64,000 nt of DNA from Streptomyces sp. TLI_171. GTDB taxonomy: Bacteria; Actinomycetota; Actinomycetes; Streptomycetales; Streptomycetaceae. Position numbers and translations under genes: made by a program. Each line of letters starts with the position of its first letter. Within the stretch, counting starts at the first letter, position 1. The notes under the pieces are model-generated. The model did not search any database and was not told the origin of the DNA. It saw nothing but the letters and a program-made list of their open reading frames with translations. The DNA lies in NCBI RefSeq assembly GCF_003610255.1, contig NZ_RAPS01000001.1, positions 2,418,001-2,482,000 on the forward strand, given 5' to 3'. Positions 34,458 through 43,830 of the stretch are shown here, in pieces.

Positions 34458-36830
34458 ATGTCGTTCGAACCGCTCGACCGCACCGACCCGGAGACGGTCG
34501 GCCCGTACCGGCTGCTGGCCCGCCTGGGCGTCGGCGGGATGGGCCGGGTCTACCTGGCCCGGTCGGCGGGCGGCCGGACGGTGGCGGTGAAGGTCGTGCG
34601 CGCCGACCTGGCCGGCGACGCCGACTTCCGGGAGCGGTTCCGCCGCGAGGTGTCCGCCGCGCAGGCCGTCGGCGGCGCGTTCACCGCCCCGGTGGTGGAC
34701 GCCGACCGGGCCGGCGAGTCGCCCTGGCTGGCCACCGCGTACGTGCTCGGCCCGGCGCTCAGCGACGCGGTCGCCGCGCACGGCCCGCTGCCGGTGGAGA
34801 CCGTGCGCACCCTCGGCGTGGGCCTGGCCCAGGCGTTGGCGGCGATCCACGGGGCCGGGCTGGTGCACCGCGACCTGAAGCCGTCCAACGTGCTGCTGGC
34901 CGCCGACGGACCGCGGGTGATCGACTTCGGCATCGCCCGGGCGCTGGACGGCGACCGGATGACCTCCACCGGCGTGGTGGTGGGCTCCCCCGGCTTCATG
35001 TGCCCCGAGCAGGCCGCCGGGCGCCGGATCGGCCCGGCCGGCGACGTGTTCTCGCTCGGCTCGGTGCTGGTCTTCGCCGCCACCGGCCGCGGCCCCTTCG
35101 ACCACGTCGAGGACGGCGGCGCGCCGTCCGCGGCCTCGCTGCTGTACCGGGTGGTGCACGACGAGCCGGACCTGACCGGCCTGCCCGAGCAGCTGCGGCC
35201 CGCGGTGGCGGCGTGCCTGGCCAAGGACCCGGCGGAGCGGCCCGCGCCGGCCGAACTGGGCGCGCTGCTCGGCGAGTCGGTGGCCCCGGCCCGCTCCGGC
35301 TGGCTGCCCGCCGCGCTCGCCTCGGACATCGCCACCCGCGCGGCCGCCGTGATGGACCTGGAGGCCCCGGTCCGCACCCCCGACCCGCGCACCGCCCCCG
35401 CCGTCCGCACCCCCACCGAGGTCTCGCCCCCGAACGGAGCCGTGGACGCCGCACCCGGGGACCCCGGCACCGTCCGGCTGCGCACCCCTGACACACCGTC
35501 GGCCCCGGTACCGGCCGGGGCCACCGGGCCCACCGAGCAGGTCGGCCCGGCCCGTCCGTCCCGCCGCAGCCTGCTGCTGGGCGGCGGCGCGGCCCTGCTG
35601 GTCGGTGCGGGCGGCCTCACCGCCTGGGCGCTGCAGGGCAGTTCCGCGCCGGACCCGAAGCCGGGCCCGGACCCGGCCCCGCCCTCCGGCAGCCCGACCC
35701 CCACCACCCCGCGCCCCACCCGCGCCCCGGGCGTGCCCCCGGCCCCGCTGTGGACGTACCGGATGTCCTCCAGCAACGTCGGCTCGCTGGGCATGGTGTT
35801 CTCCCCCGGCCTGCTGCACCTGGGCAGCGCCGACCTGATCGCGGTCGACCTGAGGGACGGCAGCGAGAAGTGGATCACCAAGGACGCGATGGCCTACCAC
35901 CTGGCGCAGGCGGGCGGTTCGATCTCCTACGGCACCGTGTCCGACCTGATCACGGTGGACGCGACCTCCGGCGCGGTGCTGTGGAAGTACCGCTCGGAGC
36001 CGGCGAAGCCGAACGGCGTGCAGATCGCCTCGGACACCGTGCTGGCCGCCGACGACCGCGCGGTGTACGCGATGTGCTCGTACCTGCAGCTGGACGGCTC
36101 CGGTCTGCCGGAGACGGACGCGAAGACCGGCAAGGGCATCATGGCGCTGTCCCGCAAGGACGGTTCGATGCTGTGGAACCAGCACCGCAACCAGACCGCC
36201 GACTACATGGTGAGCTCCGACCTGACCCCGGACACGCTGCTCTACACCGACAGCAAGGAGAACCTGGTCGCCCGGTCGCTGGCCGACGGCACCCAGTCCT
36301 GGTTCGCCACCACCAACTCCCGCGCCTCCTACCAGCCGGTGCTGCAGGACGGCCTGGTGTACTGCTCGGCCGAGCCCAACGGCCTGCAGGGCGTCCGGGT
36401 CGCCGACGGCAAGCAGGTCTGGGCGAAGACCTCGGACCGCTCCACCCACATGTGGTACTCGCCGCCGGCGGCCGGGAACCACGTGGTGTACTCGGTGCTC
36501 GGCGGGATGACCCTCACCGTGCAGGGCACCACCTACACGCCGACCGCCCCGACCCGGGTGGTGGCCTTCAACGCGGCCGACGGCGCCGAGCTGTGGCACG
36601 TGGAGCTGCCCAGCGAAGTGGTGATGGACGACAACCCCGTGCTGGTGAAGGACACCCTGTTCGTTCCCACCGCCGACCGCGGCATCTACGCCGTCGACGT
36701 GGTCGACCACAAGATCCGCTGGACCTTCCAGACCGGCGCCTCCGCCGATCTGCCCTGGCACCTGGCGGGCAACGGCGAGCTGCTGATCGCCGTCCAGGGC
36801 GACCGGGTGATGGCCCTGCCGCCGGAGTAG
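34458..36830 (+). CDS. PknB-type Ser/Thr kinase with extracellular PQQ-like beta-propeller
   Basis: A 790-residue membrane kinase. The kinase domain is about 16-275 with P-loop [12 protein letters not shown] (23-34), Lys45 in VAVKVV, catalytic HRDLKPSN (138-145) and DFGIAR (157-162). A long Pro/Thr-rich linker (about 300-365) precedes one TM helix ([17 protein letters not shown], about 367-390). The external part (about 420-790) has repeated [30 protein letters not shown] and [10 protein letters not shown] segments, a WD/PQQ-type propeller. It lies between two terD genes on the opposite strand. It probably senses a wall or envelope signal and phosphorylates cytoplasmic targets; a link to TerD is positional inference. 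Confidence 0.93.
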   Translation: MSFEPLDRTDPETVGPYRLLARLGVGGMGRVYLARSAGGRTVAVKVVRADLAGDADFRERFRREVSAAQAVGGAFTAPVVDADRAGESPWLATAYVLGPALSDAVAAHGPLPVETVRTLGVGLAQALAAIHGAGLVHRDLKPSNVLLAADGPRVIDFGIARALDGDRMTSTGVVVGSPGFMCPEQAAGRRIGPAGDVFSLGSVLVFAATGRGPFDHVEDGGAPSAASLLYRVVHDEPDLTGLPEQLRPAVAACLAKDPAERPAPAELGALLGESVAPARSGWLPAALASDIATRAAAVMDLEAPVRTPDPRTAPAVRTPTEVSPPNGAVDAAPGDPGTVRLRTPDTPSAPVPAGATGPTEQVGPARPSRRSLLLGGGAALLVGAGGLTAWALQGSSAPDPKPGPDPAPPSGSPTPTTPRPTRAPGVPPAPLWTYRMSSSNVGSLGMVFSPGLLHLGSADLIAVDLRDGSEKWITKDAMAYHLAQAGGSISYGTVSDLITVDATSGAVLWKYRSEPAKPNGVQIASDTVLAADDRAVYAMCSYLQLDGSGLPETDAKTGKGIMALSRKDGSMLWNQHRNQTADYMVSSDLTPDTLLYTDSKENLVARSLADGTQSWFATTNSRASYQPVLQDGLVYCSAEPNGLQGVRVADGKQVWAKTSDRSTHMWYSPPAAGNHVVYSVLGGMTLTVQGTTYTPTAPTRVVAFNAADGAELWHVELPSEVVMDDNPVLVKDTLFVPTADRGIYAVDVVDHKIRWTFQTGASADLPWHLAGNGELLIAVQGDRVMALPPE

Positions 36831-36839
36831 ACGCAGCAA

Positions 36840-36867
36840 GGGCCGGGTCCGTGGAGGGACCCGGCCC
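36840..36867. terminator. Bidirectional terminator between kinase and terD
   Basis: 11-bp perfect arms GGGCCGGGTCC (36840-36850) and GGACCCGGCCC (36857-36867), 9 bases past the kinase stop and 21 before the convergent terD stop. Confidence 0.82.
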
Positions 36868-36888
36868 GTGGCGCCGATCGAGCGGCGG

Positions 36889-37464
36889 TCAGACGTTGAC
36901 GCCGAAGTCCTGCGCGATGCCGCGCAGGCCGGAGGCGTAGCCCTGGCCGATGGCGCGGAACTTCCACTCGGCGCCGTTGCGGTACAGCTCGCCGAAGACC
37001 ATCGCGGTCTCGGTGGAGGCGTCCTCGGACAGGTCGTAGCGGGCGATCTCGGCGCCGCCGGCCTGGTTCAGCACCCGGATGAAGGCGTTGCGGACCTGGC
37101 CGAAGCTCTGCTGCCGGTTCTCCGCGTCGTAGATCGACACCGGGAACACGATCTTGGCGATGTCCGCCGGGACGTTGGCCAGGTCGACCTTGATCTGCTC
37201 GTCGTCGCCCTCGCCCTCACCGGTGAGGTTGTCGCCGGTGTGCTCGACCGAGCCGTCGGCGCTCTTCAGGTTGTTGAAGAAGATGAAGTCGGCGTCCGAA
37301 CGGACCTTGCCCTGCTCGGTGCAGAGCAGCGCGCTCGCGTCCAGGTCGAAGTCCGTGCCGGTGGTGGTGCGGACGTCCCAACCGAGGCCGACGATCACGG
37401 CGGTCAGGCCGGGCGCCTCCTTGGTGAGCGAGACATTGCCGCCCTTGCTGAGGCTGACACCCAC
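36889..37464 (-). CDS. terD: TerD-family calcium-binding stress protein
   Basis: A 191-residue canonical TerD. It starts [15 protein letters not shown], followed by FDLDASALL, the calcium loop [29 protein letters not shown] and [11 protein letters not shown]. It is closely similar to the protein at 33498-34073, suggesting duplication around the kinase gene. The GTG at 37464 was preferred because GGAGG lies 5 bases upstream; an ATG four codons earlier would overlap that site. It has its own promoter region facing the peroxiredoxin gene's downstream end. Confidence 0.95.
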   Translation of the reverse strand: MGVSLSKGGNVSLTKEAPGLTAVIVGLGWDVRTTTGTDFDLDASALLCTEQGKVRSDADFIFFNNLKSADGSVEHTGDNLTGEGEGDDEQIKVDLANVPADIAKIVFPVSIYDAENRQQSFGQVRNAFIRVLNQAGGAEIARYDLSEDASTETAMVFGELYRNGAEWKFRAIGQGYASGLRGIAQDFGVNV

Positions 37465-37547
37465 GTGGTCCTCCAAGATGTTCCGGTTCCCGATCCGTCA
37501 ACGGCCCGATCGTAGTGCCGGGTTCCCGGCCCGCGGCGGCGACTCGG

Positions 37548-37579
37548 CCCGGTCCGCCGGAATATCGGGCCGGACCGGG
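37548..37579 (-). terminator. Hairpin downstream of the peroxiredoxin gene
   Basis: Arms CCCGGTCCG (37548-37556) and CGGACCGGG (37571-37579), 24 bases past the peroxiredoxin stop on the minus strand. Confidence 0.55.
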
Positions 37580-37602
37580 ACCGGGAGCCGCCGCAGGGGG
37601 CG

Positions 37603-38061
37603 TCAGAGCGCGCCGAGGGCGGCCAGGTACTCCTGGGTGTCGCGGGCGTCCGGGAGGCCGTTCACGATGCTCCAGCGGACGACGCCGGCCTTGTCGATCA
37701 CGAAGGTGCCGCGGACCGCGCAGCCCTTGTCCTCGTTGAAGACGCCGTAGGCCCGGGAGACCTCGCCGTGCGGCCAGAAGTCCGACAGCAGCGGGTACTC
37801 CAGGCCCTGCTGGTCGCCGAACACCCGCAGCGAGAACGGCGAGTCGTTGGAGACCGCGAGCACCTGGACCTCGTCGTTCTGCAGGCGCGGCAGCTCCTTC
37901 TGGATCTCGCAGACCTCGCCGGTGCAGACCCCGGTGAAGGCGAACGGGTAGAAGACCAGGACGACGTTCTTGTCGCCGCGGAAGTCGGAGAGCTTCACCG
38001 ACTCGCCGTGCTGGTTCTTCAGCTCGAAGTCCGGGGCCTGGGCGCCGATCTCGATGGTCAT
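37603..38061 (-). CDS. AhpE-like peroxiredoxin
   Basis: A 152-residue thioredoxin-fold peroxidase. After GAQAPDFEL and DFRGDKNVVLVFYPFAFTG comes the peroxidatic Cys46 in TGVC, with a second Cys51 in TGEVC as possible resolving residue. It ends in a short helix. It reduces hydroperoxides, and actinobacterial relatives are called AhpE or Bcp-like. AGGAAGG precedes the ATG at 38061. Gene order terD-peroxiredoxin-DUF3052-aceE is, as I recall, also present in S. coelicolor. It probably protects against peroxides near E1-linked metabolism. Confidence 0.92.
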   Translation of the reverse strand: MTIEIGAQAPDFELKNQHGESVKLSDFRGDKNVVLVFYPFAFTGVCTGEVCEIQKELPRLQNDEVQVLAVSNDSPFSLRVFGDQQGLEYPLLSDFWPHGEVSRAYGVFNEDKGCAVRGTFVIDKAGVVRWSIVNGLPDARDTQEYLAALGAL

Positions 38062-38209
38062 GCTGGGGCCTTCCTGCCTGAACGGGTGGTGCGGGCAGGG
38101 GAATCTTCGCATCCGGCGGGCCTCGTTCGGCCGTTCGGGTGAGCCGACCCCGGCCGCCGAACCCGGATTTCGCCCTGAGAGAACACGGTGGCGCGCTCGG
38201 CCGAAACGC

Positions 38210-38250
38210 CGGCGGGCCCCGCCGGAGGAGTGCTCCGGCGGGGCCCGCCG
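38210..38250 (-). terminator. Terminator downstream of the DUF3052 gene
   Basis: Perfect 18-bp arms 38210-38227 (CGGCGGGCCCCGCCGGAG) and 38233-38250 around GAGTG, 18 bases past the DUF3052 stop. Confidence 0.85.
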
Positions 38251-38268
38251 CGGGTCGTGCTCCGAAGG

Positions 38269-38706
38269 TCAGCGCTTGCCGGCCTTCGAGGCCTTCGGGG
38301 TGGCCAGCCGGGTGCCCGCCCACTCCTTGGCGATCGCCACGGAGCTGGTCTGCGACAGGCCGGCGGTCTTGGCGGCGTCGGCGATCTCGTGCGCCTCGAC
38401 GTGCCCGTCACGGCCGGTCTTCGGGGTCAGCAGCCAGATCAGGCCGCCCTCCGCCAGGTACTCCAAGGCGTCGACCAGGGCGTCGGTGAGATCCCCGTCC
38501 TCGTCGCGGTGCCACAGCAGGACGCCGTCGGCGACGTCGTCGTAGTCCTCGTCGACGAGTTCGGTGCCAGTGATGTCCTCGATGCCCTCACGGAGCTCCT
38601 GGTCACTGTCTTCGTCGTACCCGAGCTCCTGGATGACCTGGCCTTGTTCGAAGCCCAGACGAAGAGCCGGGTTGGACTTGTCCGCGGGGTCCGCGGTCGC
38701 GCTCAC
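38269..38706 (-). CDS. DUF3052 family protein
   Basis: A 145-residue acidic protein: VSATADPADKSNPALRLGFEQGQVIQELGYDEDSD, followed by GIEDITGTELVDEDYDDVADGVLLWHRDEDGDLTDALVDAL and LLTPKTGRDGHVEAHEI (all shown in parts). This is the DUF3052 pattern, restricted to actinobacteria and of unknown function. GGAGG lies 8 bases before the GTG at 38706. Its divergent partner is aceE across 468 bp. This arrangement is conserved in Streptomyces, suggesting a functional link with pyruvate dehydrogenase or stress control. That link is inference. Confidence 0.88.
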   Translation of the reverse strand: MSATADPADKSNPALRLGFEQGQVIQELGYDEDSDQELREGIEDITGTELVDEDYDDVADGVLLWHRDEDGDLTDALVDALEYLAEGGLIWLLTPKTGRDGHVEAHEIADAAKTAGLSQTSSVAIAKEWAGTRLATPKASKAGKR

Positions 38707-39174
38707 GGGAATAACCTCCAGTATTCGGCTCGGCGTCCATGCCGAGGCTGTGGCCGTAGTCCACACGGGAGCGGCGGTTCGCGCAAGTACCCGACCCCCG
38801 ATCCCACCCAAAGGTTGACGCGTCGCGCAGCAACCCGCCGCCCATTGTGACCGCAATCGCACCGGTATGCCCACCTGCGCACCGACATGGATGCTTCGTC
38901 TCCTGCCCGCGAACAGCCGGTCCACACCCCGTACGCCTGCCCGAGATGCGAACGGCATTCGGGGCGGAGGAGGGTCCGGGCGTAGAGTCTCCTGTTGGCC
39001 CTCATCCCGACCGGCCGCCATCGTCCGGCCGGGGTCCCAGGTCGGACCACCTCCTGACCGCGCCGCCCATCAGGCGGAACGGTTACCGATCGGTAGATAT
39101 GACGGATCTCCGAATGCGGTAGCACGATGGAGGCGGCGCGACAACTCAGTTTCGACCGACAGTGAAGGAACAGC
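38707..39174. other. 468-bp divergent region between DUF3052 and aceE
   Basis: No gene. A perfect 12-bp palindrome TACCGATCGGTA lies at 39084-39095, 79 bases before the aceE start, next to an AT-rich AGATATGACG that could be a -10. It probably contains both promoters. Confidence 0.55.
39084..39095. promoter_or_regulatory. 12-bp perfect palindrome upstream of aceE
   Basis: TACCGATCGGTA. It is a candidate operator for aceE; the regulator is not identified. Confidence 0.45.
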
Positions 39175-41925
39175 GTGGCTTCCGGATCCGATCGCAACCC
39201 GATCATCATTGGCGGCCTCCCGAGCCAGGTCCCGGACTTCGATCCCGAGGAGACCGCGGAGTGGCTGGAGTCGCTTGACGCTGCCATCGACGAGCGCGGG
39301 CGCGAGCGTGCCCGTTACCTGATGCTGCGGCTGATCGAGCGCGCCCGCGAGAAGCGCGTCGCCGTGCCCGAGATGCGCAGCACGGACTACGTCAACACCA
39401 TCGCCACCAAGGACGAGCCGTTCTTCCCCGGCAACGAGGAGATCGAACGCAAGATCCTGAACGCGACGCGCTGGAACGCGGCCGTCATGGTCTCCCGCGC
39501 CCAGCGCCCCGGCATCGGCGTCGGCGGCCACATCGCCACCTTCGCCTCCTCCGCGTCCCTCTACGACGTGGGCTTCAACTACTTCTTCCGCGGCAAGGAC
39601 GCCGACGGCGAGTCCGGCGACCAGGTCTTCTTCCAGGGCCACGCGTCGCCCGGCATCTACGCCCGCGCCTTCCTGCTGGACCGACTGACAGAGCAGCAGC
39701 TCGACGCGTTCCGCCAGGAGAAGTCCAAGGCGCCGTACGGCCTGTCCAGCTACCCGCACCCGCGGCTGATGCCGGACTTCTGGGAGTTCCCGACCGTCTC
39801 GATGGGCCTCGGCCCGCTCGGCGCGATCTACCAGGCCCGGATGAACCGCTACCTGGAGCACCGCGGCATCAAGGACACCTCCGACTCGCAGGTGTACGCC
39901 TTCCTCGGCGACGGCGAGATGGACGAGCCCGAGTCGCTCGGCCAGCTGTCGCTGGCCGCCCGCGAGGGCCTGGACAACCTGACCTTCGTGGTCAACTGCA
40001 ACCTGCAGCGCCTGGACGGCCCGGTCCGCGGCAACGGCAAGATCATCCAGGAGCTGGAGTCGCAGTTCCGCGGCGCCGGCTGGAACGTCATCAAGCTGGT
40101 CTGGGACCGCTCCTGGGACCCGCTGCTGGCGCAGGACCGCGACGGCGTCCTCGTCAACAAGCTGAACACCACCCCGGACGGCCAGTTCCAGACCTACGCC
40201 ACCGAGACCGGCTCGTACATCCGCGAGCACTTCTTCGGCGGCGACCTGCGCCTGCGCGCCATGGTCGAGAACATGACGGACCAGCAGATCCAGCACCTGG
40301 GCCGCGGCGGCCACGACCACCGCAAGGTCTACGCCGCGTTCAAGGCCGCCCGCGAGCACAAGGGCCAGCCGACCGTCATCCTCGCGCAGACCGTCAAGGG
40401 CTGGACGCTGGGCCCCAACTTCGAGGGCCGCAACGCCACCCACCAGATGAAGAAGCTGACGGTCGAGGACCTGAAGCGCTTCCGCGACCGGCTGCACCTG
40501 CCGATCACCGACAAGCAGCTCGACGAGGGCTACCCGCCCTACTACCACCCGGGCCGCAACTCGGAGGAGATCCAGTACATGCACGACCGCCGGGAGGAGC
40601 TCGGCGGCTACGTGCCCACCCGCAAGGTCCGCCCGCGCAAGCTCGAACTCCCGGGCGACGAGGCGTACAAGGCGGTCAAGAAGGGCTCCGGCAACCAGAC
40701 CATCGCCACCACCATGGCGTTCGTCCGGGTGCTCAAGGACCTGATGCGGGACAAGGGCATCGGCAACCGCTTCGTGCCGATCGCGCCCGACGAGTACCGC
40801 ACCTTCGGCATGGACTCGCTGTTCCCGTCCGCCAAGATCTACAACCCGCTCGGCCAGACCTACGAGTCGGTCGACCGCGAGCTGCTGCTGGCGTACAAGG
40901 AGTCCCCGGCCGGCCAGATGCTGCACGACGGCATCTCCGAGGCCGGCTGCACCGCCTCGCTGATCGCCGCCGGCTCCTCGTACGCGACGCACGGCGAGCC
41001 GCTGATCCCGGTGTACGTCTTCTACTCGATGTTCGGGTTCCAGCGCACCGGCGACCAGTTCTGGCAGATGGCCGACCAGCTGGCCCGCGGCTTCGTGATC
41101 GGCGCCACCGCCGGCCGCACCACCCTCACCGGTGAGGGCCTGCAGCACGCCGACGGGCACTCGCACCTGCTGGCCTCCACCAACCCCGGTGTGGTCGCCT
41201 ACGACCCGGCCTACGGCTACGAGATCGCGCACATCGTCCAGGACGGTCTGCGCCGCATGTACGGCTCCTCCGCCGAGCACCCGCACGGCGAGGACGTCTT
41301 CTACTACATGACGGTCTACAACGAGCCGATCAAGATGCCGGCCGAGCCGGAGGGCGTCGACGTCGACGGCATCCTCAAGGGCCTGTACAAGCTCAAGGAC
41401 GGCGACGCCGGCCAGATCCCCGCGCAGCTCCTCGCGTCCGGCGTGGCGGTGCCGTGGGCCCTGGAGGCGCAGCGCATCCTCGCCGAGGAGTGGAACGTCA
41501 AGGCGGACGTCTGGTCGGCCACCTCCTGGAACGAGCTGCGCCGCGACGCCGTCGAGGCGGAGGAGTTCAACCTCCTGCACCCCGAGGAGCCGCAGCGCGT
41601 CCCGTACGTGACCACCAAGCTCTCCGGGGCCGAGGGTCCGTTCGTGGCCGTCTCCGACTGGATGCGCGCCGTTCCGGACCAGATCTCCCGCTGGGTCCCC
41701 GGCCAGTACCAGTCGCTGGGCGCCGACGGCTTCGGCTTCGCCGACACCCGCGGCGCGGCCCGTCGCTTCTTCCACATCGACGCCCAGTCGATCGTCCTCG
41801 GCACGCTCACCGAGCTGGCCAAGCAGGGCAGGATCGACCGCTCGGTGCTGAAGGCCGCGATCGACCGCTACCAGCTGCTGGACGTGGCGGCCGCCGACCC
41901 GGGCGCCGCCGGCGGCGACGCCTGA
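39175..41925 (+). CDS. aceE: Pyruvate dehydrogenase E1 component, homodimeric type
   Basis: A 916-residue ThDP enzyme that decarboxylates pyruvate and acetylates the lipoyl domain of E2. It has full length for the single-chain (alpha2) E1. It begins [20 protein letters not shown], with DYVNTIA early. The ThDP motif [10 protein letters not shown] starts at 245, with [10 protein letters not shown] 25 residues on, completing the GDG-N motif. The C-terminal third has [29 protein letters not shown] and [10 protein letters not shown] (in parts). It starts at GTG with GAAGGA 5 bases upstream. E2 and E3 genes are not in the window. A 30-bp perfect hairpin follows. Confidence 0.97.
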   Translation: MASGSDRNPIIIGGLPSQVPDFDPEETAEWLESLDAAIDERGRERARYLMLRLIERAREKRVAVPEMRSTDYVNTIATKDEPFFPGNEEIERKILNATRWNAAVMVSRAQRPGIGVGGHIATFASSASLYDVGFNYFFRGKDADGESGDQVFFQGHASPGIYARAFLLDRLTEQQLDAFRQEKSKAPYGLSSYPHPRLMPDFWEFPTVSMGLGPLGAIYQARMNRYLEHRGIKDTSDSQVYAFLGDGEMDEPESLGQLSLAAREGLDNLTFVVNCNLQRLDGPVRGNGKIIQELESQFRGAGWNVIKLVWDRSWDPLLAQDRDGVLVNKLNTTPDGQFQTYATETGSYIREHFFGGDLRLRAMVENMTDQQIQHLGRGGHDHRKVYAAFKAAREHKGQPTVILAQTVKGWTLGPNFEGRNATHQMKKLTVEDLKRFRDRLHLPITDKQLDEGYPPYYHPGRNSEEIQYMHDRREELGGYVPTRKVRPRKLELPGDEAYKAVKKGSGNQTIATTMAFVRVLKDLMRDKGIGNRFVPIAPDEYRTFGMDSLFPSAKIYNPLGQTYESVDRELLLAYKESPAGQMLHDGISEAGCTASLIAAGSSYATHGEPLIPVYVFYSMFGFQRTGDQFWQMADQLARGFVIGATAGRTTLTGEGLQHADGHSHLLASTNPGVVAYDPAYGYEIAHIVQDGLRRMYGSSAEHPHGEDVFYYMTVYNEPIKMPAEPEGVDVDGILKGLYKLKDGDAGQIPAQLLASGVAVPWALEAQRILAEEWNVKADVWSATSWNELRRDAVEAEEFNLLHPEEPQRVPYVTTKLSGAEGPFVAVSDWMRAVPDQISRWVPGQYQSLGADGFGFADTRGAARRFFHIDAQSIVLGTLTELAKQGRIDRSVLKAAIDRYQLLDVAAADPGAAGGDA

Positions 41926-41930
41926 TCCGC

Positions 41931-41995
41931 CCCTGCAACGCCCGAGGGCCGGGCCCCCGCACCACGCGGGGGCCCGGCCCTCGGGCGTTGCAGGG
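41931..41995. terminator. 30-bp perfect hairpin after aceE
   Basis: Arms 41931-41960 and 41966-41995 are exact reverse complements around a 5-base ACCAC loop. It lies between aceE and the convergent membrane protein gene. It is one of the longest stems in the window. Confidence 0.9.
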
Positions 41996-42001
41996 CGGCG
42001 G

Positions 42002-43525
42002 TCAGCCGGTCGTGACCCGCTTGCGGCGCCGGGTCCGCTCGGTGTCCGGGGCGGCGGAGGGGGCGGGCCCGTCGGCCGGGGTGGTGAGGAGCGCGGCCGC
42101 GGCCAGCACGAAGGACAGCCCGGTGGCGAAGACGCCGTAGATCAGGTGCTTGGTGTTCTCGATCGCCTCGCCGTACATGGCGGTGGCGAACTGGGTGAGC
42201 GTCACCCCGCCGAGGCAGATCATCAGCGCCAGGACCGCCCGCCGGCGCGGGTTGCCCCCGCTGCGGCGCAGCCACCACGCCCCGGCCGCGGCGAGCACGA
42301 CCTGGAGGCCGAGCACCCAGCCGCCGCCGAGGGTGCGCAGGAAGCCCGTGTACAGGGCCAGGCGGTGCTCCTGGGCGCCCGCCGGCTTCCCCGCGGCGAC
42401 CGGGTAGGTGCCGAGGTTCCCGGGGCGGGCGGCGGCGAAGTCGTCCAGGCCGCCGTCGGCGATCCGCAGCGCGACCCCGGGGTGGCGCAGCAGGTAGCCG
42501 CCGATGTTGGCGTAGGTGATCCGGTCCTTGACCTCGGGCCAGCGCGGGTCCTTCTGCGGGGCCTTCTCGCCCCACCAGTTCATCCCGGCGTACTGCCCGA
42601 AGTCGGCGGGCAGGCCGAGGTCGACGGCGTCCGCGGCGGGGTCGGAGCTCTTGCCCATGATCCCGACGAAGATCATCTCGGTCCGGTTGATCTCCTTGAA
42701 CGCCTCCATCTGGTACACCAGCGTGTGCACCCCGGCCGCCCCGACGACCAGCGCCGCGACCAGCGGCAGCGCCCGGTCCCGGAGCCGGCCGGTCCACCGG
42801 CCGACTGGGACGCGGCAGGCCAGCAGCAGCACCAGGAACGGGACCGCCATCGTCAGCGCCTGCATCTTGGAGGCCACCACCGTGACGGCGCCGACCGTGA
42901 ACACCGCCAGGCCCAGCAGCCGTGCCCGGGGCGAGCCGCCCAGGTGCATCGCGCCGGCGGTGGCGAACAGCAGGCCGGTCAGCCCGGCCAGTTCGCTGAA
43001 CGGCGAGCCGGCGTAGTTCGCCACCACCGAGTCGCCGACCACGACGAACAGCGCCGCGCAGACCAGCAGCCGCAGCAGCAGTCGGCCGCGCAGGGCGACC
43101 GCGAAGAGCGCGAACGCCAGGCCCACCAGGCCGCACCAGAGCAGTGCCTGCGCCCGCAGGTCCAAGTAGGCGGAGTAGCCGAGCAGCCGGCTGACCGGCC
43201 GGGCCAGCTCGGGCATCCACTGACCGCTGCCCGGATAACGGCTGCCGGGCGGACATTCGCCGGGCAGCGCGTGGTCGTAGCGGAAGTTGGCGTACCTGAA
43301 CCACCACCAGGAGCCCTCGTCGAGGTGCACCTTGGCGTCCAGCGCGCACATCCGGCTCGGGCCGTCCCCGTTGTCGGCCAGGCCGATCGCCCCGTGGTGG
43401 AAGATCCGGAGGACCATCACCAGCGCGGCGGCCAGGCCCACCAGCGGGCCGAAGACCCACCGGCGCCCGAGGAACGCCGCTGCCCGCTCGGCCCGGCGGC
43501 GTCCCTGTGTTCTCTGCTCACTCAC
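42002..43525 (-). CDS. Polytopic membrane protein, possible GT-C glycosyltransferase
   Basis: A 507-residue protein with about 11 TM segments. After TM1 (FGPLVGLAAALVMVLRIF) the first external loop reads GLADNGDGPSRMCALD; an early external acidic NGD is typical of GT-C-fold enzymes that use polyprenyl-linked sugars. WsfD-type hexose transferases have a similar segment, as I recall. A large periplasmic region around EKAPQKDPRWPEVKDRI follows. The GTG at 43525 (VSEQRTQGRR) was chosen as the last in-frame start before TM1; it has a weak ribosome site. It could take part in cell-wall glycan modification; this is uncertain. Confidence 0.8.
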   Translation of the reverse strand: MSEQRTQGRRRAERAAAFLGRRWVFGPLVGLAAALVMVLRIFHHGAIGLADNGDGPSRMCALDAKVHLDEGSWWWFRYANFRYDHALPGECPPGSRYPGSGQWMPELARPVSRLLGYSAYLDLRAQALLWCGLVGLAFALFAVALRGRLLLRLLVCAALFVVVGDSVVANYAGSPFSELAGLTGLLFATAGAMHLGGSPRARLLGLAVFTVGAVTVVASKMQALTMAVPFLVLLLACRVPVGRWTGRLRDRALPLVAALVVGAAGVHTLVYQMEAFKEINRTEMIFVGIMGKSSDPAADAVDLGLPADFGQYAGMNWWGEKAPQKDPRWPEVKDRITYANIGGYLLRHPGVALRIADGGLDDFAAARPGNLGTYPVAAGKPAGAQEHRLALYTGFLRTLGGGWVLGLQVVLAAAGAWWLRRSGGNPRRRAVLALMICLGGVTLTQFATAMYGEAIENTKHLIYGVFATGLSFVLAAAALLTTPADGPAPSAAPDTERTRRRKRVTTG

Positions 43526-43830
43526 GCAGGGCACCCTAGTGCACCTGCTCGAACGCCCGGCCGCACGTCCCGCCGGGTCGGATGTGCACGACCGGACAGG
43601 CCCCGGGGGCGGTGCGCCCGATCGGAGCCCGGCCCTCGGGCGTTCTTGCCTCCCCATTGAGGTTCGTGCTCGACCCGGACGGGCGGAGGGTGAGCGGTGG
43701 GGCAGGCGTTGCGCTGGGTGGGGGTCGTGCTGGGGCGTTCCCGCGCCACTGAACCTCCGCGGGCCGGGCCGCCGGACCGGCACGGGGCCGGGCTGCACCG
43801 GCCCGGCCCCGCAGGGATGTTGACGGATCG
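43526..43830. other. 305-bp region between two minus-strand genes
   Basis: Holds the terminator at 43783-43811 and, upstream of the GTG at 43525, the presumed promoter of the polytopic membrane protein gene. No supported gene. Confidence 0.5.
43783..43811 (-). terminator. Terminator downstream of the MFS exporter gene
   Basis: 11-bp perfect arms CGGGGCCGGGC (43783-43793) and GCCCGGCCCCG (43801-43811), 20 bases past the exporter stop. Confidence 0.78.

Noticed and set aside
33498..36839. A 1,113-codon minus-strand frame covering the kinase gene and joined to terD
   Set aside because: Only its last 191 codons (the terD gene) have family motifs. The rest is antisense to a kinase with complete catalytic motifs.
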